From Antarctobacter aquimaris (GTDB lineage: Bacteria; Pseudomonadota; Alphaproteobacteria; Rhodobacterales; Rhodobacteraceae): a stretch of DNA of 64,000 nt. Where the stretch lies: assembly GCF_900184945.1 (NCBI RefSeq), contig NZ_FXYF01000003.1, forward strand, positions 124,001 to 188,000, given 5' to 3'. Shown piece after piece: positions 35,613-46,299 of this stretch. The notes beneath the pieces were generated by a model. It did no database searches. It had not been told where the DNA came from and saw only the letters and a program-made list of their open reading frames with translations. How positions within the stretch are numbered: position 1 is the first letter of the stretch; each line of letters opens with the position of its first letter. The translations under genes were made by a program, and so were the position numbers.

Positions 35613-36317
35613 TCACAGATGCGCCGAGGTTTCCGCAAGGAAACGCGCAAGGCTTTCGCGCCCGGACATGGCGGTCGCCGCGTCGTCGCGCAAGGCCCGG
35701 ACCAGGGCAAGCGACAGGTCCAGCAGCTTTTCCTCCTCGGCGAGGGTCTCGGACCGGCTGGACAGCAGCCAGATCGCAACGGCCATCACGGCCAGATCGA
35801 CATCGTCCGCGTCACCCGTCGAAAGGCCGCGCGTCAGCCCCGGCATCCGGCCTATGGCCGAGGATTGCCGCAGCGCGATCAGCACCTCGGCGGCGAAATC
35901 GGCGCCGCCGGCCAGCGAGACGGCGCGGGTCCGCGCCAGTCGCTCGGCCACCAGCGTCTCGCTGATCAGGCGCCCGTGGGTCTCGCGCGCTTCGCCCAAG
36001 TGTTCCCAGGCGTAGGCTATAACGGTGGCACAGGCTTCGAGCGCGGGTCTGCCGGTGTCCGACCCGGCCATGAACCGTGCGGCCATGTCGATCTGCCGGA
36101 TGTCCAAGGGCGCATGGATCAACCGCTTGCCTGCCGCTTCGAGCGAATCGAGGGCGGTCCGGAACCGCGAGCGGAGCGGCTCCGGCAAGAGCTTGGCCGC
36201 GGGCTCCAGCATTTCCTCGGTGGCGTCGGCCAGCGTGGCGACACCACGCAGGGCATCGCGCAGCGGCATGGCGAGATCGGGCAGAAAGCCCGGGGTCGGC
36301 GGCTTTGCAATCATCAT
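35613..36317 (-). CDS. Hypothetical 234-residue helical protein
   Basis: Almost entirely Ala/Leu-rich amphipathic helices (e.g. FLPDLAMPLRDALRGVATLA, LRSRFRTALDSLEAAGKRLI), without membrane helices or catalytic motifs. It follows lpd by 66 bp on the same strand and precedes the 205-residue gene by 10 bp. The pair may be a unit of its own attached to the operon end. Unknown function. Confidence 0.6.
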   Translation of the reverse strand: MMIAKPPTPGFLPDLAMPLRDALRGVATLADATEEMLEPAAKLLPEPLRSRFRTALDSLEAAGKRLIHAPLDIRQIDMAARFMAGSDTGRPALEACATVIAYAWEHLGEARETHGRLISETLVAERLARTRAVSLAGGADFAAEVLIALRQSSAIGRMPGLTRGLSTGDADDVDLAVMAVAIWLLSSRSETLAEEEKLLDLSLALVRALRDDAATAMSGRESLARFLAETSAHL

Positions 36318-36383
36318 CCTGACCTCCCTGCCAGAAGCGTATCACGTGAGTGGCCCCCGGTGCCACAGGGGGGCACTTTGGGG

Positions 36384-37772
36384 TCAGGCATGGATTGCCC
36401 CGTCGCCGCAGGCAAGCGCGGCCTCGCGCACGGCCTCGGAAAAGGTCGGATGGGCGTGGCACGTGCGGGCGATGTCCTCGGCGGCGGCTCCGAATTGCAT
36501 GCCGACGCAGATCTCGTGGATCAGGTCTCCGGCGCCCGGTCCGATCATGTGGCAGCCCAGCACGCGGCCGGTCTGGGCATCCGCCAGCAGCTTGACGAAC
36601 CCTTCTCCGGCAAAGACCGCCTTGGCCCGCCCATTGCCCATGAAGGAAAACCGTCCGACCCGGTAGGTGCGGCCTTCGTCCTTGAGCTGGTCCTCGGTCT
36701 TGCCGACCGCTGCGACTTCGGGGTGGGTGTAGATCACGCCGGGGATCACGTCGTAGTTCACGTGCCCCCGCCGGCCGGCGATCGTTTCGGCCACGGCGAT
36801 GCCCTCGTCCTCGGCCTTGTGCGCCAACATCGGACCGGCGATGACGTCGCCGATGGCGTAGAGGCCGGGCAGAGAGGTCCGCCATTGGCCGTCGGTCCTG
36901 ATCTGGCCGCGTGCCGTCATCTCGATCCCGAGCGCGTCGAGCCCGAGTCCTTCGGTATGCGGGGTGCGCCCGGTGGCGACAAGGACTGTGTCGGCCTCAG
37001 CCTCGTGGGCGCTGCCGTCCTTGCGCAGCGTGTAGCGCACCCTTGCGCCGGCCTGCGTGAGCTCTGCGCCCTGCACGGCCGCTCCCAGGACAAAGCCGAT
37101 CCCCTGTTTGTGCAGCAGCTTCCGAAAGCTGCCCTGGATGTCGCTGTCCATGCCGGGGGTGATCGCGTCGAGGTATTCGATCACCTGCACCTCGGCACCG
37201 AGGCGGGCGTAGACGGATCCCATTTCGAGCCCGATCACGCCGGCGCCGATGACGATCAACCGCCTGGGGATCCGCGCCAGCTCGAGCGCGCCGGTGGAAC
37301 TGACGATCACCTTTTCGTCGATGGTCACGCCAGGCAGCGTCGCCGGAGCAGAGCCGGTGGCGATCACCACGGATCTCGCAGTGTGCGGCTTGCCCGCCAC
37401 GTCGACTGTCCGCGCGTCGCGCAGCCGGCCGTGTCCCTTGATCCAGGTCACCCCGTTCTTCTTGAAAAGGAACTCGATGCCCTTGGTGTTCTGGCCGATC
37501 ACCTCGGTCTTGTAGCTCTGCATCCGGGGCCAGTCGACCTCGGGCGCCGCGCCGCTCAGACCCATCCTGGCAAAGGTGTGCCGTGCTTCGTGCAGCAGGT
37601 GGGACGCGTGCAGCAAGGCTTTTGAGGGGATGCACCCCACGTTCAGGCAGGTGCCGCCGAGGCTGTCGCGCGCCTCGACAACGGCGGTCTCCAGGCCGAG
37701 CTGCGCGCAGCGGATGGCACAGACATACCCTCCGGGACCGGCACCGATGATGATGACGTCGTAATCTGCCAT
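36384..37772 (-). CDS. lpd: Dihydrolipoyl dehydrogenase (E3)
   Basis: Re-oxidises the lipoyl arm of the E2 subunit, passing electrons to NAD. 462 residues with FAD motif [15 protein letters not shown], the redox-active disulfide [15 protein letters not shown], the NAD motif [22 protein letters not shown] and the C-terminal interface [13 protein letters not shown]. The start at 37,772 fits the AAAGA site better than the ATG two codons upstream. As part of this cluster it probably serves the acoABC-like complex and is not the main PDH E3. Confidence 0.93.
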   Translation of the reverse strand: MADYDVIIIGAGPGGYVCAIRCAQLGLETAVVEARDSLGGTCLNVGCIPSKALLHASHLLHEARHTFARMGLSGAAPEVDWPRMQSYKTEVIGQNTKGIEFLFKKNGVTWIKGHGRLRDARTVDVAGKPHTARSVVIATGSAPATLPGVTIDEKVIVSSTGALELARIPRRLIVIGAGVIGLEMGSVYARLGAEVQVIEYLDAITPGMDSDIQGSFRKLLHKQGIGFVLGAAVQGAELTQAGARVRYTLRKDGSAHEAEADTVLVATGRTPHTEGLGLDALGIEMTARGQIRTDGQWRTSLPGLYAIGDVIAGPMLAHKAEDEGIAVAETIAGRRGHVNYDVIPGVIYTHPEVAAVGKTEDQLKDEGRTYRVGRFSFMGNGRAKAVFAGEGFVKLLADAQTGRVLGCHMIGPGAGDLIHEICVGMQFGAAAEDIARTCHAHPTFSEAVREAALACGDGAIHA

Positions 37773-37810
37773 TGGCATGTTCTTTCGAGTTCGGCGTCCG
37801 TGGGACGCGC

Positions 37811-38827
37811 TCAGCGGGTGGCTGTGTCGGCGGGTTTGGCCTCCGCCTCGTCCATCAGCGCCCGGCCCGTCACTTCGTCGGTGATCAGGACGGTGGGCGC
37901 GATGGCGGCCATGGTGGCCTTGATGATGCCGATCTTCTCGGCCCCGCCCGACATCAGCACCTTTTTCGGAACCCGCTTCAGCCGGTCGAGCGACATCGAG
38001 ATCGAGCGCGTGTTGACCGAGTGATCGACGAGTTTTCCATCCGCATCGAGGAAGTGGTAGAGCAGGTCGCCCACCGCGCCCTTTTCGATCAGCGCTTCGC
38101 GCGCAGCCTCGTTGATGTGCCCGGAGCGGTAGGAGGTGGTCAGCGTGGTGATGCCGCCGCAGGACAGCAGGGCGACATCGCAGCTTTCGGCCAGCAGCAG
38201 GATCTGGTCGAGACCGCAATTCTCGAGCAGGGCGTGCCGGGTCTGGGCCGAGTCCACCACGGCCGGCGCCGAGATCAGGTAGCCTTCTGCCTCGAACAGT
38301 TCGGCGAACTGCCAGGCGAATTCCGCCGGGTTGAAGCGCCGCGCCTGTGCGATGCCGCCGAGCAGCGAGACCACGCGCACGCCGGTCAGCGCGCGCTCTT
38401 CGATGTAGGGCAACATGCTATGCAGCGTCCTGCCCCAGCCCACGCCGACCGTCATGTCGTTCTGCATCAGGTCGGACACGAAGGCCCCGGCGGCGGCCGA
38501 GATCACCCGGGTCGGATCGTCCTCGGGGTCCTCGAGCGGGGCGACAATCGCCTGCGCGAGTCCATATCGTTCCTGCAGCCGCTGCTGAAGCTCGACAAGG
38601 TCGGAAAGTTCGGACTTGATCCGGATCACGACCTCGCCGCGCTTCTTGGCCTCGGACAGAAGGCGGGTCACCATGATCCGGTTCACGCCCAGCTTTTTCG
38701 CCACATCCGACTGGGTCATCCCCTCGATGTAGTAAAGCCAGGCGGCCCTGATCCGAAGCTGGTTTTGCGTCTTGGTAATGGACTTGCCTCCGGATGGGTC
38801 CTCGCGGTCGGAACTGTCTCTAGGCAT
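37811..38827 (-). CDS. SorC/DeoR-type sugar-binding regulator (module A)
   Basis: 338 residues: an N-terminal helix-turn-helix ([33 protein letters not shown]) and a long effector domain of the SorC family, which binds phosphorylated sugars ([26 protein letters not shown]). It lies inside the aco-like operon between acoC and lpd, so it probably autoregulates. Likely operators are the TGAACA/TGTTCA dyads in the 43.5-43.75 kb divergent promoter. A phosphosugar such as DXP or MEP is an attractive effector but unproven. Confidence 0.88.
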   Translation of the reverse strand: MPRDSSDREDPSGGKSITKTQNQLRIRAAWLYYIEGMTQSDVAKKLGVNRIMVTRLLSEAKKRGEVVIRIKSELSDLVELQQRLQERYGLAQAIVAPLEDPEDDPTRVISAAAGAFVSDLMQNDMTVGVGWGRTLHSMLPYIEERALTGVRVVSLLGGIAQARRFNPAEFAWQFAELFEAEGYLISAPAVVDSAQTRHALLENCGLDQILLLAESCDVALLSCGGITTLTTSYRSGHINEAAREALIEKGAVGDLLYHFLDADGKLVDHSVNTRSISMSLDRLKRVPKKVLMSGGAEKIGIIKATMAAIAPTVLITDEVTGRALMDEAEAKPADTATR

Positions 38828-38863
38828 AGCGGAAACCCCTGGTTGGTGACAATGAACATCTGA

Positions 38864-40189
38864 TCAGACGTAGGATGTCATGATCTTTCCGACCGCCTCG
38901 GCGCACTCGATCTGCGGCATGTGCCCGGTGCCTTCGAACAGGTGCAGGCCGATCCGGCCCGGAGCACGCAGCGCGTGCTTCCAGGGAATGATGCGGTCCT
39001 GCCGGCCCCAGATGATCCGTGTCGGCGTTTCGATCCGGTCCAGCGCGGCGCGCAAGTCAAAGGCCTGCACCCCATCGGGAAACAGCACCCCGGCCAGGGC
39101 GGACTGCGCGGCGCGCAGGTTCGGGTCTGCCCGGCCCGCCATGGCGAGGCGCACGTAGCTGTCGGTGATCAGGTCCTCGTTGGCGACCAGCGCCCGGAGC
39201 CAGGGCGCAAGGCTTTCGGTGCGGTTCGCCCGGCAGATGCCGGACACTGCATCGCCGTCGATATCCGGCCCCAGCCCCGCGGGCGCGATCAGCGTCAGCG
39301 ACGACAGCGACCTGGGCCGGGTGTCGGCCAGCGCCAGGCTGACCGCGCCGCCAAGGCTGTGGCCGACCAGGTGAGCAGCCTCGATCCCGAGACCGTCAAA
39401 GGCGCGGCGCACCTCCTTGACCAGGTCGGCAAAGCTGTCGATGCGCAGCTTCGGCGACTTGCCGTGGCCGGGCAGGTCGATGCGGATCAGCGGGCTGTTC
39501 TTCAGGTGGGATTCGAGCGGCGCCCAGGACGTGGCATCGCTGGCAAAGCCGTGGATCAGCACGACCGGTGTGCCCGTGCCGCCCCTGGAGCGGGTCACCG
39601 CGAGGCTGCCGGTCTCCGGGATGAAGCTGGCGGGTGCGGCGAGCGGCGCGGCCGGGACGCTGCGGGCGGCGACGGCGTCGCGGATGTCCTCGGCCTGCAC
39701 GCGGCCTCTCGGGCCGCTGCCGGGAACCTCGGCGATGTCCAGTCCGGCCCCGGCCGCCAGTGAGCGGGCAAGCGGGGTCGCGCGGGTCTTGCCGCCGCCG
39801 GCATCGGTCTGCGCCGCCGGGGCGGGGCGCTCGGCAGCGCAGGGCCGGGCCTCTTCGTCGCCGCCCGCGCCGGCATCGGAGTCGGGCGCCGCCGGCGCGG
39901 CGCTGCTGCCGCCGACCGTGGCGAAGGGCAGGGGTTGCGCGGCCACCTCTTCGCCTTCGGCATAGAGCCACGCGCAGGGCGTGCCGATCGGGATCTCGGT
40001 GCCTTCGGGCGCGGTGTGGTGGAGGATGCCGTCAGCCGGCGCCTCGACCTCCATCGCCGCCTTGTCGGTCTCGATGTCGAACAACGGTTCGCCCTTGGCC
40101 ACGGCCTCGCCCACGGCGACGTGCCAGGACATGATCTTGCCCGAGGCCATGTCCATGTCGACCTTGGGCATGATGACTTCGGTGGGCAT
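38864..40189 (-). CDS. acoC: Acetoin-dehydrogenase-type E2: lipoyl domain fused to alpha/beta hydrolase
   Basis: 441 residues in three parts: an N-terminal lipoyl domain with the lipoylated Lys in ETDKAAMEV (about 42), an E3-binding segment (RATPLARSLAAGAGLDIAEV...GPRGRVQAEDI), and a C-terminal alpha/beta hydrolase domain (LIHGFASDATSW, GHSLGGAVS nucleophile loop, GTGHMPQIE). This replaces the ordinary acyltransferase domain and is the hallmark of AcoC from acetoin dehydrogenases. Family role: passing the acetyl group from E1 to CoA. Its ATG overlaps the acoB stop by one base. Confidence 0.9.
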   Translation of the reverse strand: MPTEVIMPKVDMDMASGKIMSWHVAVGEAVAKGEPLFDIETDKAAMEVEAPADGILHHTAPEGTEIPIGTPCAWLYAEGEEVAAQPLPFATVGGSSAAPAAPDSDAGAGGDEEARPCAAERPAPAAQTDAGGGKTRATPLARSLAAGAGLDIAEVPGSGPRGRVQAEDIRDAVAARSVPAAPLAAPASFIPETGSLAVTRSRGGTGTPVVLIHGFASDATSWAPLESHLKNSPLIRIDLPGHGKSPKLRIDSFADLVKEVRRAFDGLGIEAAHLVGHSLGGAVSLALADTRPRSLSSLTLIAPAGLGPDIDGDAVSGICRANRTESLAPWLRALVANEDLITDSYVRLAMAGRADPNLRAAQSALAGVLFPDGVQAFDLRAALDRIETPTRIIWGRQDRIIPWKHALRAPGRIGLHLFEGTGHMPQIECAEAVGKIMTSYV

Positions 40190-41199
40190 CACACACGTCC
40201 TTTCGCAATGTTGCGCGCCGCCTCCAGGATGTCCGGCACCTGCGGCACCACGGCTTTCTCCAGCTCGGGGTTGTAGGGGATCGGGCATTCCGCCCCGCCC
40301 AGCCGCACGATCGGCGCGTCGAGGAAGTCGAACGCATCGCTTTCAGCCACCATGGCCGAGACCTCGGCGCCCACGCCCAGTGTCTTGACCGCTTCGTAGA
40401 CGCAGATCAGCCGGCCGGTCTTGCGCACCGAGGAAAGCACGGTCTCTCGATCCAGAGGGCGCACGGTGCGCAGGTCGATCACCTCGGCGTCGATGCCCTC
40501 GGCGGCCAGCTTTACGGCCGCGTCCAGCGCCTTGTGTACCATGATGGCGGTGGCGACGATGGTCAGGTCCTTGCCCTCGCGCACGATGGCGGCCGTGCCG
40601 ATCGGCGTGGTGTAGTAGCCTTCGGGCACCGGACCCTTCATCTTGTAGAGGATCTTGTGCTCGTAGATCATCACCGGGTCGGGATCCTCGAGCGCGGCCA
40701 GAAGCAGGCCCTTGGCATCCGCCGGGGTCGAGGGCTGCACGACCTTCAGGCCCGGCACATGGGCGGTCCAGGCCTCAAGGCTCTGACTGTGCTGGGCCGC
40801 GGCCCCGGTGCCGGAGCCGGAGGGGAACCGCATCACCAGCGGCACCGACACCGCGCCGCCCAGCATGTAGCGGATCTTGGCCGCCTGGTTGACGATCTGC
40901 TCCATGCCCAGGGTGGCAAAGTCCGAGAACTGGAACTCGAAGATCGGGCGCAGGCCGGTCAGCGCCGCACCCACCGCGACCCCGGCGCCGCCCAGCTCGG
41001 AGATCGGCGTGTCCATCACGCGGTCGGTGCCGTATTTCTCGACCAGGTCGCCGGTGACGCCGAAGGCGCCGCCATAGACGCCGATGTCCTCGCCCATCAG
41101 GATGACGCGCTCGTCGGCGGCCATGGCGATGTCCATCGCTTCGCGGATGGCTTCGGCATAGGACAGTTCGCGGAGATCGGTCTTGCTGTGCGCGTTCAT
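40189..41199 (-). CDS. acoB: Acetoin-dehydrogenase-type E1 beta subunit
   Basis: 336 residues of the transketolase-like E1 beta family: [61 protein letters not shown], and a C-terminal ligand-lobe LIVVYEAVK-like segment. Together with E1 alpha it binds thiamine diphosphate at the interface. Overlaps acoA by 4 bp. The substrate cannot be read from sequence; the acetoin label comes from the AcoC-type E2 in the same operon. Confidence 0.9.
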   Translation of the reverse strand: MNAHSKTDLRELSYAEAIREAMDIAMAADERVILMGEDIGVYGGAFGVTGDLVEKYGTDRVMDTPISELGGAGVAVGAALTGLRPIFEFQFSDFATLGMEQIVNQAAKIRYMLGGAVSVPLVMRFPSGSGTGAAAQHSQSLEAWTAHVPGLKVVQPSTPADAKGLLLAALEDPDPVMIYEHKILYKMKGPVPEGYYTTPIGTAAIVREGKDLTIVATAIMVHKALDAAVKLAAEGIDAEVIDLRTVRPLDRETVLSSVRKTGRLICVYEAVKTLGVGAEVSAMVAESDAFDFLDAPIVRLGGAECPIPYNPELEKAVVPQVPDILEAARNIAKGRV

Positions 41200-42209
41200 G
41201 CTGCGGCCCCTTCGGTGTAGACGTCGCGGGTGACCTCTTCGATCTTCGGGTCAGCCCCCTCGCTGGCGAACCTGATGGCGTCCGCGATGATCCTGTCGGC
41301 TTCGGCCTCGATCTCGGCGATCTCCGCCGCGGTGGCGATCTTGTGATCCATCAACATCTTGGCCATCGCCGCGATCGGATCGCGCGACTGCCATTCGGCG
41401 ATCTCCTCCTTCGTCCGGTAGCGGTTGCGGTCGGACTTGGAGTGTCCGCGCCAGCGGTAGGTGACATTCTCGACCAGGCTCGGCCCATCGCCGTTGCGGG
41501 CGCGCGCGACCGCGGCATCGACCGCCTCGGTCACGGCCGAAAAGTCGTTGCCGTCCACCGTCACGCCCGGCATCGCGTAGGCGGCGGCGCGCTCGGCGAT
41601 GTTCTTCACCGCGGTCGAGCGCGCGGTCGAGGTCGACATGCCGTACTTGTTGTTCTCGCAGACGAAGACCACGGGCAGGTTCCAGACCTTGGCCATGTTC
41701 AGCGCCTCGTGGAAGGCGCCTTCGTTGTTGGCGCCGTCGCCGAAGAAGCACACCGTCACGGCGCCGGTCTTGAGGCGCTTGGCCGAAAGGGCGGCGCCGA
41801 CCGCGATGGGCAGGCCGCCGCCGACGATGCCGTTTGCCCCGAGATTTCCCTTGGACGGGTCGGCGATGTGCATCGAGCCGCCGCGCCCCTTGCAGTAGCC
41901 GGTTTCCTTGCCGAAGAACTCGGCGAACATCTTCGACAGCTCGGCGCCCTTGGCGACGCAATGGCCGTGGCCGCGGTGGGTCGAGGTGATCTTGTCCGCG
42001 TCGGTCAGCGACATGCAGGACCCGACGGCCGAGGCCTCCTGGCCGATGCTGAGGTGCATCGTGCCGTGGATCAGGCCGCGCATGTAGCTGTCCTCTGCAC
42101 CCTCTTCGAACTTGCGGATGAGGTACATCTTGCTGAGCGCTTCCTTCAGCGCATCTGCGGAATACTTGCCGATGGCGTAGGGCTTGTTCGTGGTGCCGGT
42201 CTTAGACAT
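41196..42209 (-). CDS. acoA: Acetoin-dehydrogenase-type E1 alpha subunit (TPP-dependent)
   Basis: 337 residues. The thiamine-diphosphate motif runs from [10 protein letters not shown] to [22 protein letters not shown] and RYRGHSKSD-like (here [13 protein letters not shown]) phosphorylation-loop-type segments are present. It forms the E1 heterotetramer with acoB and performs the C-C cleavage of an alpha-hydroxy ketone, loading acetyl onto the lipoyl arm. It overlaps the DRL-like gene upstream by 8 bp, so the two are made together. Confidence 0.91.
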   Translation of the reverse strand: MSKTGTTNKPYAIGKYSADALKEALSKMYLIRKFEEGAEDSYMRGLIHGTMHLSIGQEASAVGSCMSLTDADKITSTHRGHGHCVAKGAELSKMFAEFFGKETGYCKGRGGSMHIADPSKGNLGANGIVGGGLPIAVGAALSAKRLKTGAVTVCFFGDGANNEGAFHEALNMAKVWNLPVVFVCENNKYGMSTSTARSTAVKNIAERAAAYAMPGVTVDGNDFSAVTEAVDAAVARARNGDGPSLVENVTYRWRGHSKSDRNRYRTKEEIAEWQSRDPIAAMAKMLMDHKIATAAEIAEIEAEADRIIADAIRFASEGADPKIEEVTRDVYTEGAAA

Positions 42210-43533
42210 TGAGCAGATCCTTGCCGTAGAGCATGACGTCCTGGCGGCGGCGCAGCTCGACCAGTCTGGTGTTGGGCAGCTTCGTGTTCGCCGCGGTGAT
42301 CAGTTCGCCCTTCTTGATGGGCGCGATGACGGTTGCGCCGGTCAGCATGCCGGCCGGCAGCGCGACGGCGGCCTGAGCGCGGGACACTTCCATGGCCCAG
42401 GCGCGGTAGGTGTATTCGCCGATCTGGTCGAGCTTGTCGCCCGGCTTGAGGTCCTTCTTTGCCAGCGCGCAGACCTCGACCACCGGTTTCGGCAGCGGGA
42501 TCATGTCGGCCTTGCCGTAGAGCACGGCGCGCGCGCAGGTCAGCGGCACCTCGAGAGAGGTCAGGTGATAGGGGCGGATGAACTCATAGTAGGGGCCGTC
42601 GCCCATCTTGAGGTCCTTCATCCGCTCATGGATGCGCGGATGTTCGGCCTCGACGATGCAGAACACGCCCGGACTGACGCCCTTGCCGATCGAGTAGTCG
42701 ACCTTGCCGATGCCCGACAGGATGCCGCCGTCCTTCTTCGGGATCAGCACCTTGGCCAGTTCCTTCGGGCCGGCGGCGGGGCCGTGCATCCCGTCCACAT
42801 CGGGAATGAGGCCGGTGGCGTTGCCGATGGCGGCCATTTCCACGGCGGTCTTCGACCCGTCGACGAACTCCACCAGGAGGCGTGGGTTCATGTGCCGCGA
42901 GATTGCCTCTGCCTCGTAGGCGTCGGGGGTCGCGTCGACGTTCATCGGGTTGTTCTTGCCCTTGCCGGCGCAGACCACCTTGTGACCCATGGCGGTGACG
43001 AATTCGATCAGCTCCATGCAGGACGACGGTTCGTCCCCGGCGCCCAGCGAATAGATCACGCCGAGCCGCTCGGCCTCGTTGCGCAGGTAGGCGCCGATGG
43101 TGACGTCGGCCTCGACGTTCATCATCGTCAGGTGCTTGCCGCGCTCCATGGCTCGCAGGCCGATCTCGGCGCCGACCGCGGGGATGCCGGTGGCGTCGAT
43201 CACCACGTCGATCAGACCCGATTCGAGGATCAGGTCGGCTTTGTCGGTGATCGCGGTCTTGCCGCTCTCGATGATGGCGTTCAGCTGGTCCGTCGACTTG
43301 GCGTCCTGGCTGTGTCCGTCCTCCTGGCGGGCGATCGACACCGCCTTGTGCGCGTTGGGAACGTTCAGCTCGGAAATGGCGGCGATGTCGACGCCGTCCA
43401 TCATGGCGGCCCGGGTGACGATGTCGGTGCCCATCTCTCCCGAGCCGATCAGGCCGATTCGGACCGGCCTGCCGGTAGCCGCGCGGGCGGCAAGGTCCTT
43501 TGCCAGACCTGTCAGTGCGATGTTGGAGGCCAT
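42202..43533 (-). CDS. Homoserine-dehydrogenase-like oxidoreductase with SAF domain; DXR-like (DRL) family candidate
   Basis: 443 residues. An N-terminal Rossmann domain (RIGLIGSGEMGTDIV, VIDATGIPAVGAEIG) is followed by a substrate domain containing SLGAGDEPSSCMELIEFV, AGKGKNNPMNVDATPD and VDYSIGKGVSPGVF, and a C-terminal SAF domain (PLPKPVVEVCALAKKDLKPGD). From memory it closely resembles Brucella abortus DRL, a non-homologous enzyme that converts DXP to MEP; I cannot run the alignment. Many relatives with this fold are only called SAF-domain oxidoreductases. It is the first gene of the aco-like operon. The start at 43,533 has AAAGGA eight bases upstream. The dxr and ispD relics nearby strengthen the DRL reading. 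Confidence 0.68.
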   Translation of the reverse strand: MASNIALTGLAKDLAARAATGRPVRIGLIGSGEMGTDIVTRAAMMDGVDIAAISELNVPNAHKAVSIARQEDGHSQDAKSTDQLNAIIESGKTAITDKADLILESGLIDVVIDATGIPAVGAEIGLRAMERGKHLTMMNVEADVTIGAYLRNEAERLGVIYSLGAGDEPSSCMELIEFVTAMGHKVVCAGKGKNNPMNVDATPDAYEAEAISRHMNPRLLVEFVDGSKTAVEMAAIGNATGLIPDVDGMHGPAAGPKELAKVLIPKKDGGILSGIGKVDYSIGKGVSPGVFCIVEAEHPRIHERMKDLKMGDGPYYEFIRPYHLTSLEVPLTCARAVLYGKADMIPLPKPVVEVCALAKKDLKPGDKLDQIGEYTYRAWAMEVSRAQAAVALPAGMLTGATVIAPIKKGELITAANTKLPNTRLVELRRRQDVMLYGKDLLNV

Positions 43534-43756
43534 TGGTCCATTCCTTTGAGGCATTTTCTTGGGCCAACTATTCTGAACTTTTGTACAAAGGTCAACAAAA
43601 ATGTTCCAGCATGGCGCAAATCGTCTTGACGAAACGGGTCAATGTGAACAATAAAACTTATGAACACATAGTTGTTCAATCAGCCTTGAGCCGTGTAGGC
43701 GATGCTTCGAGGAGGGCGGAAAGGCTGGTTCATCTTGCATCCAGGGAGGAATCTCG
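43534..43756. promoter_or_regulatory. Divergent control region of module A with TGAACA/TGTTCA dyads
   Basis: The 223-bp gap between the DRL-like gene and the importer carries a 10-bp palindrome TTTGTACAAA (43,580-43,589) and a wide dyad TGAACAA (43,645-43,651) ... TTGTTCA (43,672-43,678), with an extra TGAACA at 43,661. It is AT-rich compared with its surroundings. SorC-family regulators use such half-sites (LsrR is an example known to me), so these are candidate operators for the module A regulator. Confidence 0.55.
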
Positions 43757-45310
43757 ATGGGACTCAGAGGAAGATTATCGCGCCGTTCGTTCATGACGAC
43801 GGCCTCTGCCGCAGGCATCACCGCGGTCGGTTCTACGTGGGGCGGCAAGCTGCCGGCGGCGAGCCACCTGCCTGATCCGCAAAGCGTTCTCGACGAGATC
43901 TCGATCTCGAAATACGTGCGCGCGGACTACCGCGATCTCTACGGCATGTCCGACGACAAGCCGATCTGGGACAGCTCCAAGGACTGGATCCGCACCGTCG
44001 ACTGGGAGGCCGTCCGGTCGCAGTTGGCGGGCACCAAGGTGCGATTCGCCGTCGGGGCCGCCGACGCGGAGTCCGCGGCCGAGGGCCTAGTGCCCTTCGA
44101 AAAGCTTTCGGGCATCACCGTCGAACTGGTGCCGATTCCGGACGACAGCTTTTATGACAAGGCGCTGGCCGAGTTCATTTCCGGCAATGCCTCGTTCGAC
44201 GCGTTGCAGTTCTTCTCGCCCTGGCTGGGCGATTTCGCGGCGCCGGGCTTCCTGTATCCGTTGCAGGACTTTGCCGACAAGTGGAACCTGCCACTCGACG
44301 ATTTCTATGACACCTACCGGCTGAACTACGGCTACTTCAACGGCGAAATGTACGGTATCCCGTTCGACTGCGACGTCCAGATGGTGCACCTGCGCAAGGG
44401 CTACGTCGAGCAGGTGCTGGGCGGTCCGATCGACAAGGTCAACTCGGTGCCGACCTACGACGAGCTGATCCGCATCTCGGGCGAGTTGAACAAGGTGGCG
44501 CCGGGCGTTTCGGGCGTGGGCCTGATGGCGGCGCCGGGGTTCTGGTCGACCTACACCTGGGAGCACATCTCGGCGCAGGCCGGCATGATGCTGTTCGACG
44601 AGAACTGGGAGCCGATCTTCAACGGCGATGCCGGCATGAAGGGTCTCGAGATCATCCTCGCGCTCAGCAAGAACGCCAACGAAGGTTTCGCCGGCGCCGG
44701 CTGGCCGGAAAACCGCGCCGCCTGGCTGGGCGGCCAGGTGGCGACGAACATCAGCTGGCAGGACAGCGGCACCCAGGCGATGCGCCCGGACCAGTCGCAG
44801 ATCGTCGACGACTTCGTCACCATCTACGAACCGCGCATCTCGGGCGGCCGCTTTGCCCCGCCGAACATCGCCGGCTCGACCTCCTGCGTCGCGGCGGCCG
44901 CGCAGAACCCCGAGGGCGCCTTCCTGATGCTGGCCTTCCTGACCACGTCGTCGATCATGGCGATGAACGAGGCCAACGCCAACGGCGTCGCGCCCGGCTA
45001 CAAGTCGGTGCTGGAAAACCCGAACCTGCAGGCGGTGTCGCAGCCGGCAAAGGTCTGGGGCGACAGCCTGCACCACGCCTGGTGCGCGCCACGTCTGCCC
45101 GGCGCCTTCCCGATCGAACAGACCATCGGCAACGAGATCAACCGCGCGGTCGTCGGCCAGATCACCGCCAGGGAGGCGCTCGACAACGCCGCCGCCGCGG
45201 TCCGCGAGATCATGTCGCAGAACGGATTCTACCAGGGCAGCGACCCGGTGGAATACGCGGCCGCGGCACCGGGTCTCTACGTCGGCGAGGGCAAGCCCCT
45301 GCCGTTCTGA
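43757..45310 (+). CDS. ABC sugar importer, Tat-exported substrate-binding protein
   Basis: 517 residues. A twin-arginine signal SRRSFMTTASAAGI (from residue 8) indicates export in folded form. The mature protein is a family 1 extracellular solute-binding protein (YGIPFDCDVQMVHLRKG, TYDELIRISGELN). Carbohydrate or polyol ligand is usual for the family. A GGAGG site precedes the ATG. It is the first gene of the rightward operon: binding protein, two permeases, ATPase, kinase, then decayed aldolase and dxr. Confidence 0.9.
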   Translation: MGLRGRLSRRSFMTTASAAGITAVGSTWGGKLPAASHLPDPQSVLDEISISKYVRADYRDLYGMSDDKPIWDSSKDWIRTVDWEAVRSQLAGTKVRFAVGAADAESAAEGLVPFEKLSGITVELVPIPDDSFYDKALAEFISGNASFDALQFFSPWLGDFAAPGFLYPLQDFADKWNLPLDDFYDTYRLNYGYFNGEMYGIPFDCDVQMVHLRKGYVEQVLGGPIDKVNSVPTYDELIRISGELNKVAPGVSGVGLMAAPGFWSTYTWEHISAQAGMMLFDENWEPIFNGDAGMKGLEIILALSKNANEGFAGAGWPENRAAWLGGQVATNISWQDSGTQAMRPDQSQIVDDFVTIYEPRISGGRFAPPNIAGSTSCVAAAAQNPEGAFLMLAFLTTSSIMAMNEANANGVAPGYKSVLENPNLQAVSQPAKVWGDSLHHAWCAPRLPGAFPIEQTIGNEINRAVVGQITAREALDNAAAAVREIMSQNGFYQGSDPVEYAAAAPGLYVGEGKPLPF

Positions 45311-45351
45311 GCCGGGGCCGTTTCCAACACTCGGACAGGAAGGGGATTGTC

Positions 45352-46296
45352 ATGAGCAACCCGGTACTGTCGGACACCGGGGCGGCACGCGCTGCCCCGG
45401 TTCACCCGACGCAACGGAAATTCAAGCGCCGCAGCAAGCGCATGAAGGCCATGCTGCCCTACCTGCTCGTTGCGCCGGCGGTGATCTACCTGCTGCTGAT
45501 CACGCTCTACCCGGGCATCTTCGCCATCACCCAGAGCTTATACAACGTGAAGTTCGGGCCGTGGCAATGGGTGGGCTTGGGCAACTATGCCAAGCTCTGG
45601 AGCGACTACCAGTTCTGGGGTGCCTTGTGGAACACGCTGGTCATGGGGTCGATCTCGCTCGCGCTGCAATGCGTGATCGCGCTCGCGCTGGCCTTTTACG
45701 CCTACCGCGACCCCTGGGTGCGTGGCTGGCGGATCATCTTCCTTGTCCCGATGCTGTTCATGCCCTCGGCGGTGGCCTTCATCTACAAGCTGGCGTTCCT
45801 CGACGGGCGGGTCATCGCCGACCTGCTGATGAAGGTCGGGCTGGTGGATGGCAACATCGCCTACCAGTCCTCGACCTGGCTGAGCCGGATGATCCTGATC
45901 CTGGCCGATGTCTGGCAGTGGACGCCGTTCCTGTTCATCATCTTCGTTGCCGGTCTCCAGGGCCAGGACGAGGAAGTGGAAGAGGCGGCGCGGCTGGACG
46001 GGGCGTCGTGGTACGCGATCTTCTTCAACATCTCGCTGCCGATGATGAAGCCGATCATCGCCGTTGCGCTGATCCTGCGGGCCATCGACATCACCACGAT
46101 GTTCACCAACGTCTTTATCATCACCAAGGGCGGTCCGGCCTTCGGCACCGAGACGATCAGCTATTTCATCTACCGGACGGGCTTCAAGTTCTTCAACTTC
46201 GGCTACGCCTCTGCGGCCTCGGTCGTCATGCTGATCGTCACCATCGTCATCGCGCAATCCATCGTGAAGCGCGCCTTTGTCTCGGCAAGGAGCTGA
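45352..46296 (+). CDS. ABC sugar importer permease (MalF/UgpA type)
   Basis: 314 residues with about six membrane helices, the first at LPYLLVAPAVIYLLLITLY. The coupling-loop EAA motif is EEAARLDGASWYAIFFNISLP. It starts 41 bp after the binding-protein stop, behind an AGGAAGGGG site, and is followed by the second permease after 3 bp. Confidence 0.9.
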   Translation: MSNPVLSDTGAARAAPVHPTQRKFKRRSKRMKAMLPYLLVAPAVIYLLLITLYPGIFAITQSLYNVKFGPWQWVGLGNYAKLWSDYQFWGALWNTLVMGSISLALQCVIALALAFYAYRDPWVRGWRIIFLVPMLFMPSAVAFIYKLAFLDGRVIADLLMKVGLVDGNIAYQSSTWLSRMILILADVWQWTPFLFIIFVAGLQGQDEEVEEAARLDGASWYAIFFNISLPMMKPIIAVALILRAIDITTMFTNVFIITKGGPAFGTETISYFIYRTGFKFFNFGYASAASVVMLIVTIVIAQSIVKRAFVSARS

Positions 46297-46299
46297 CCC

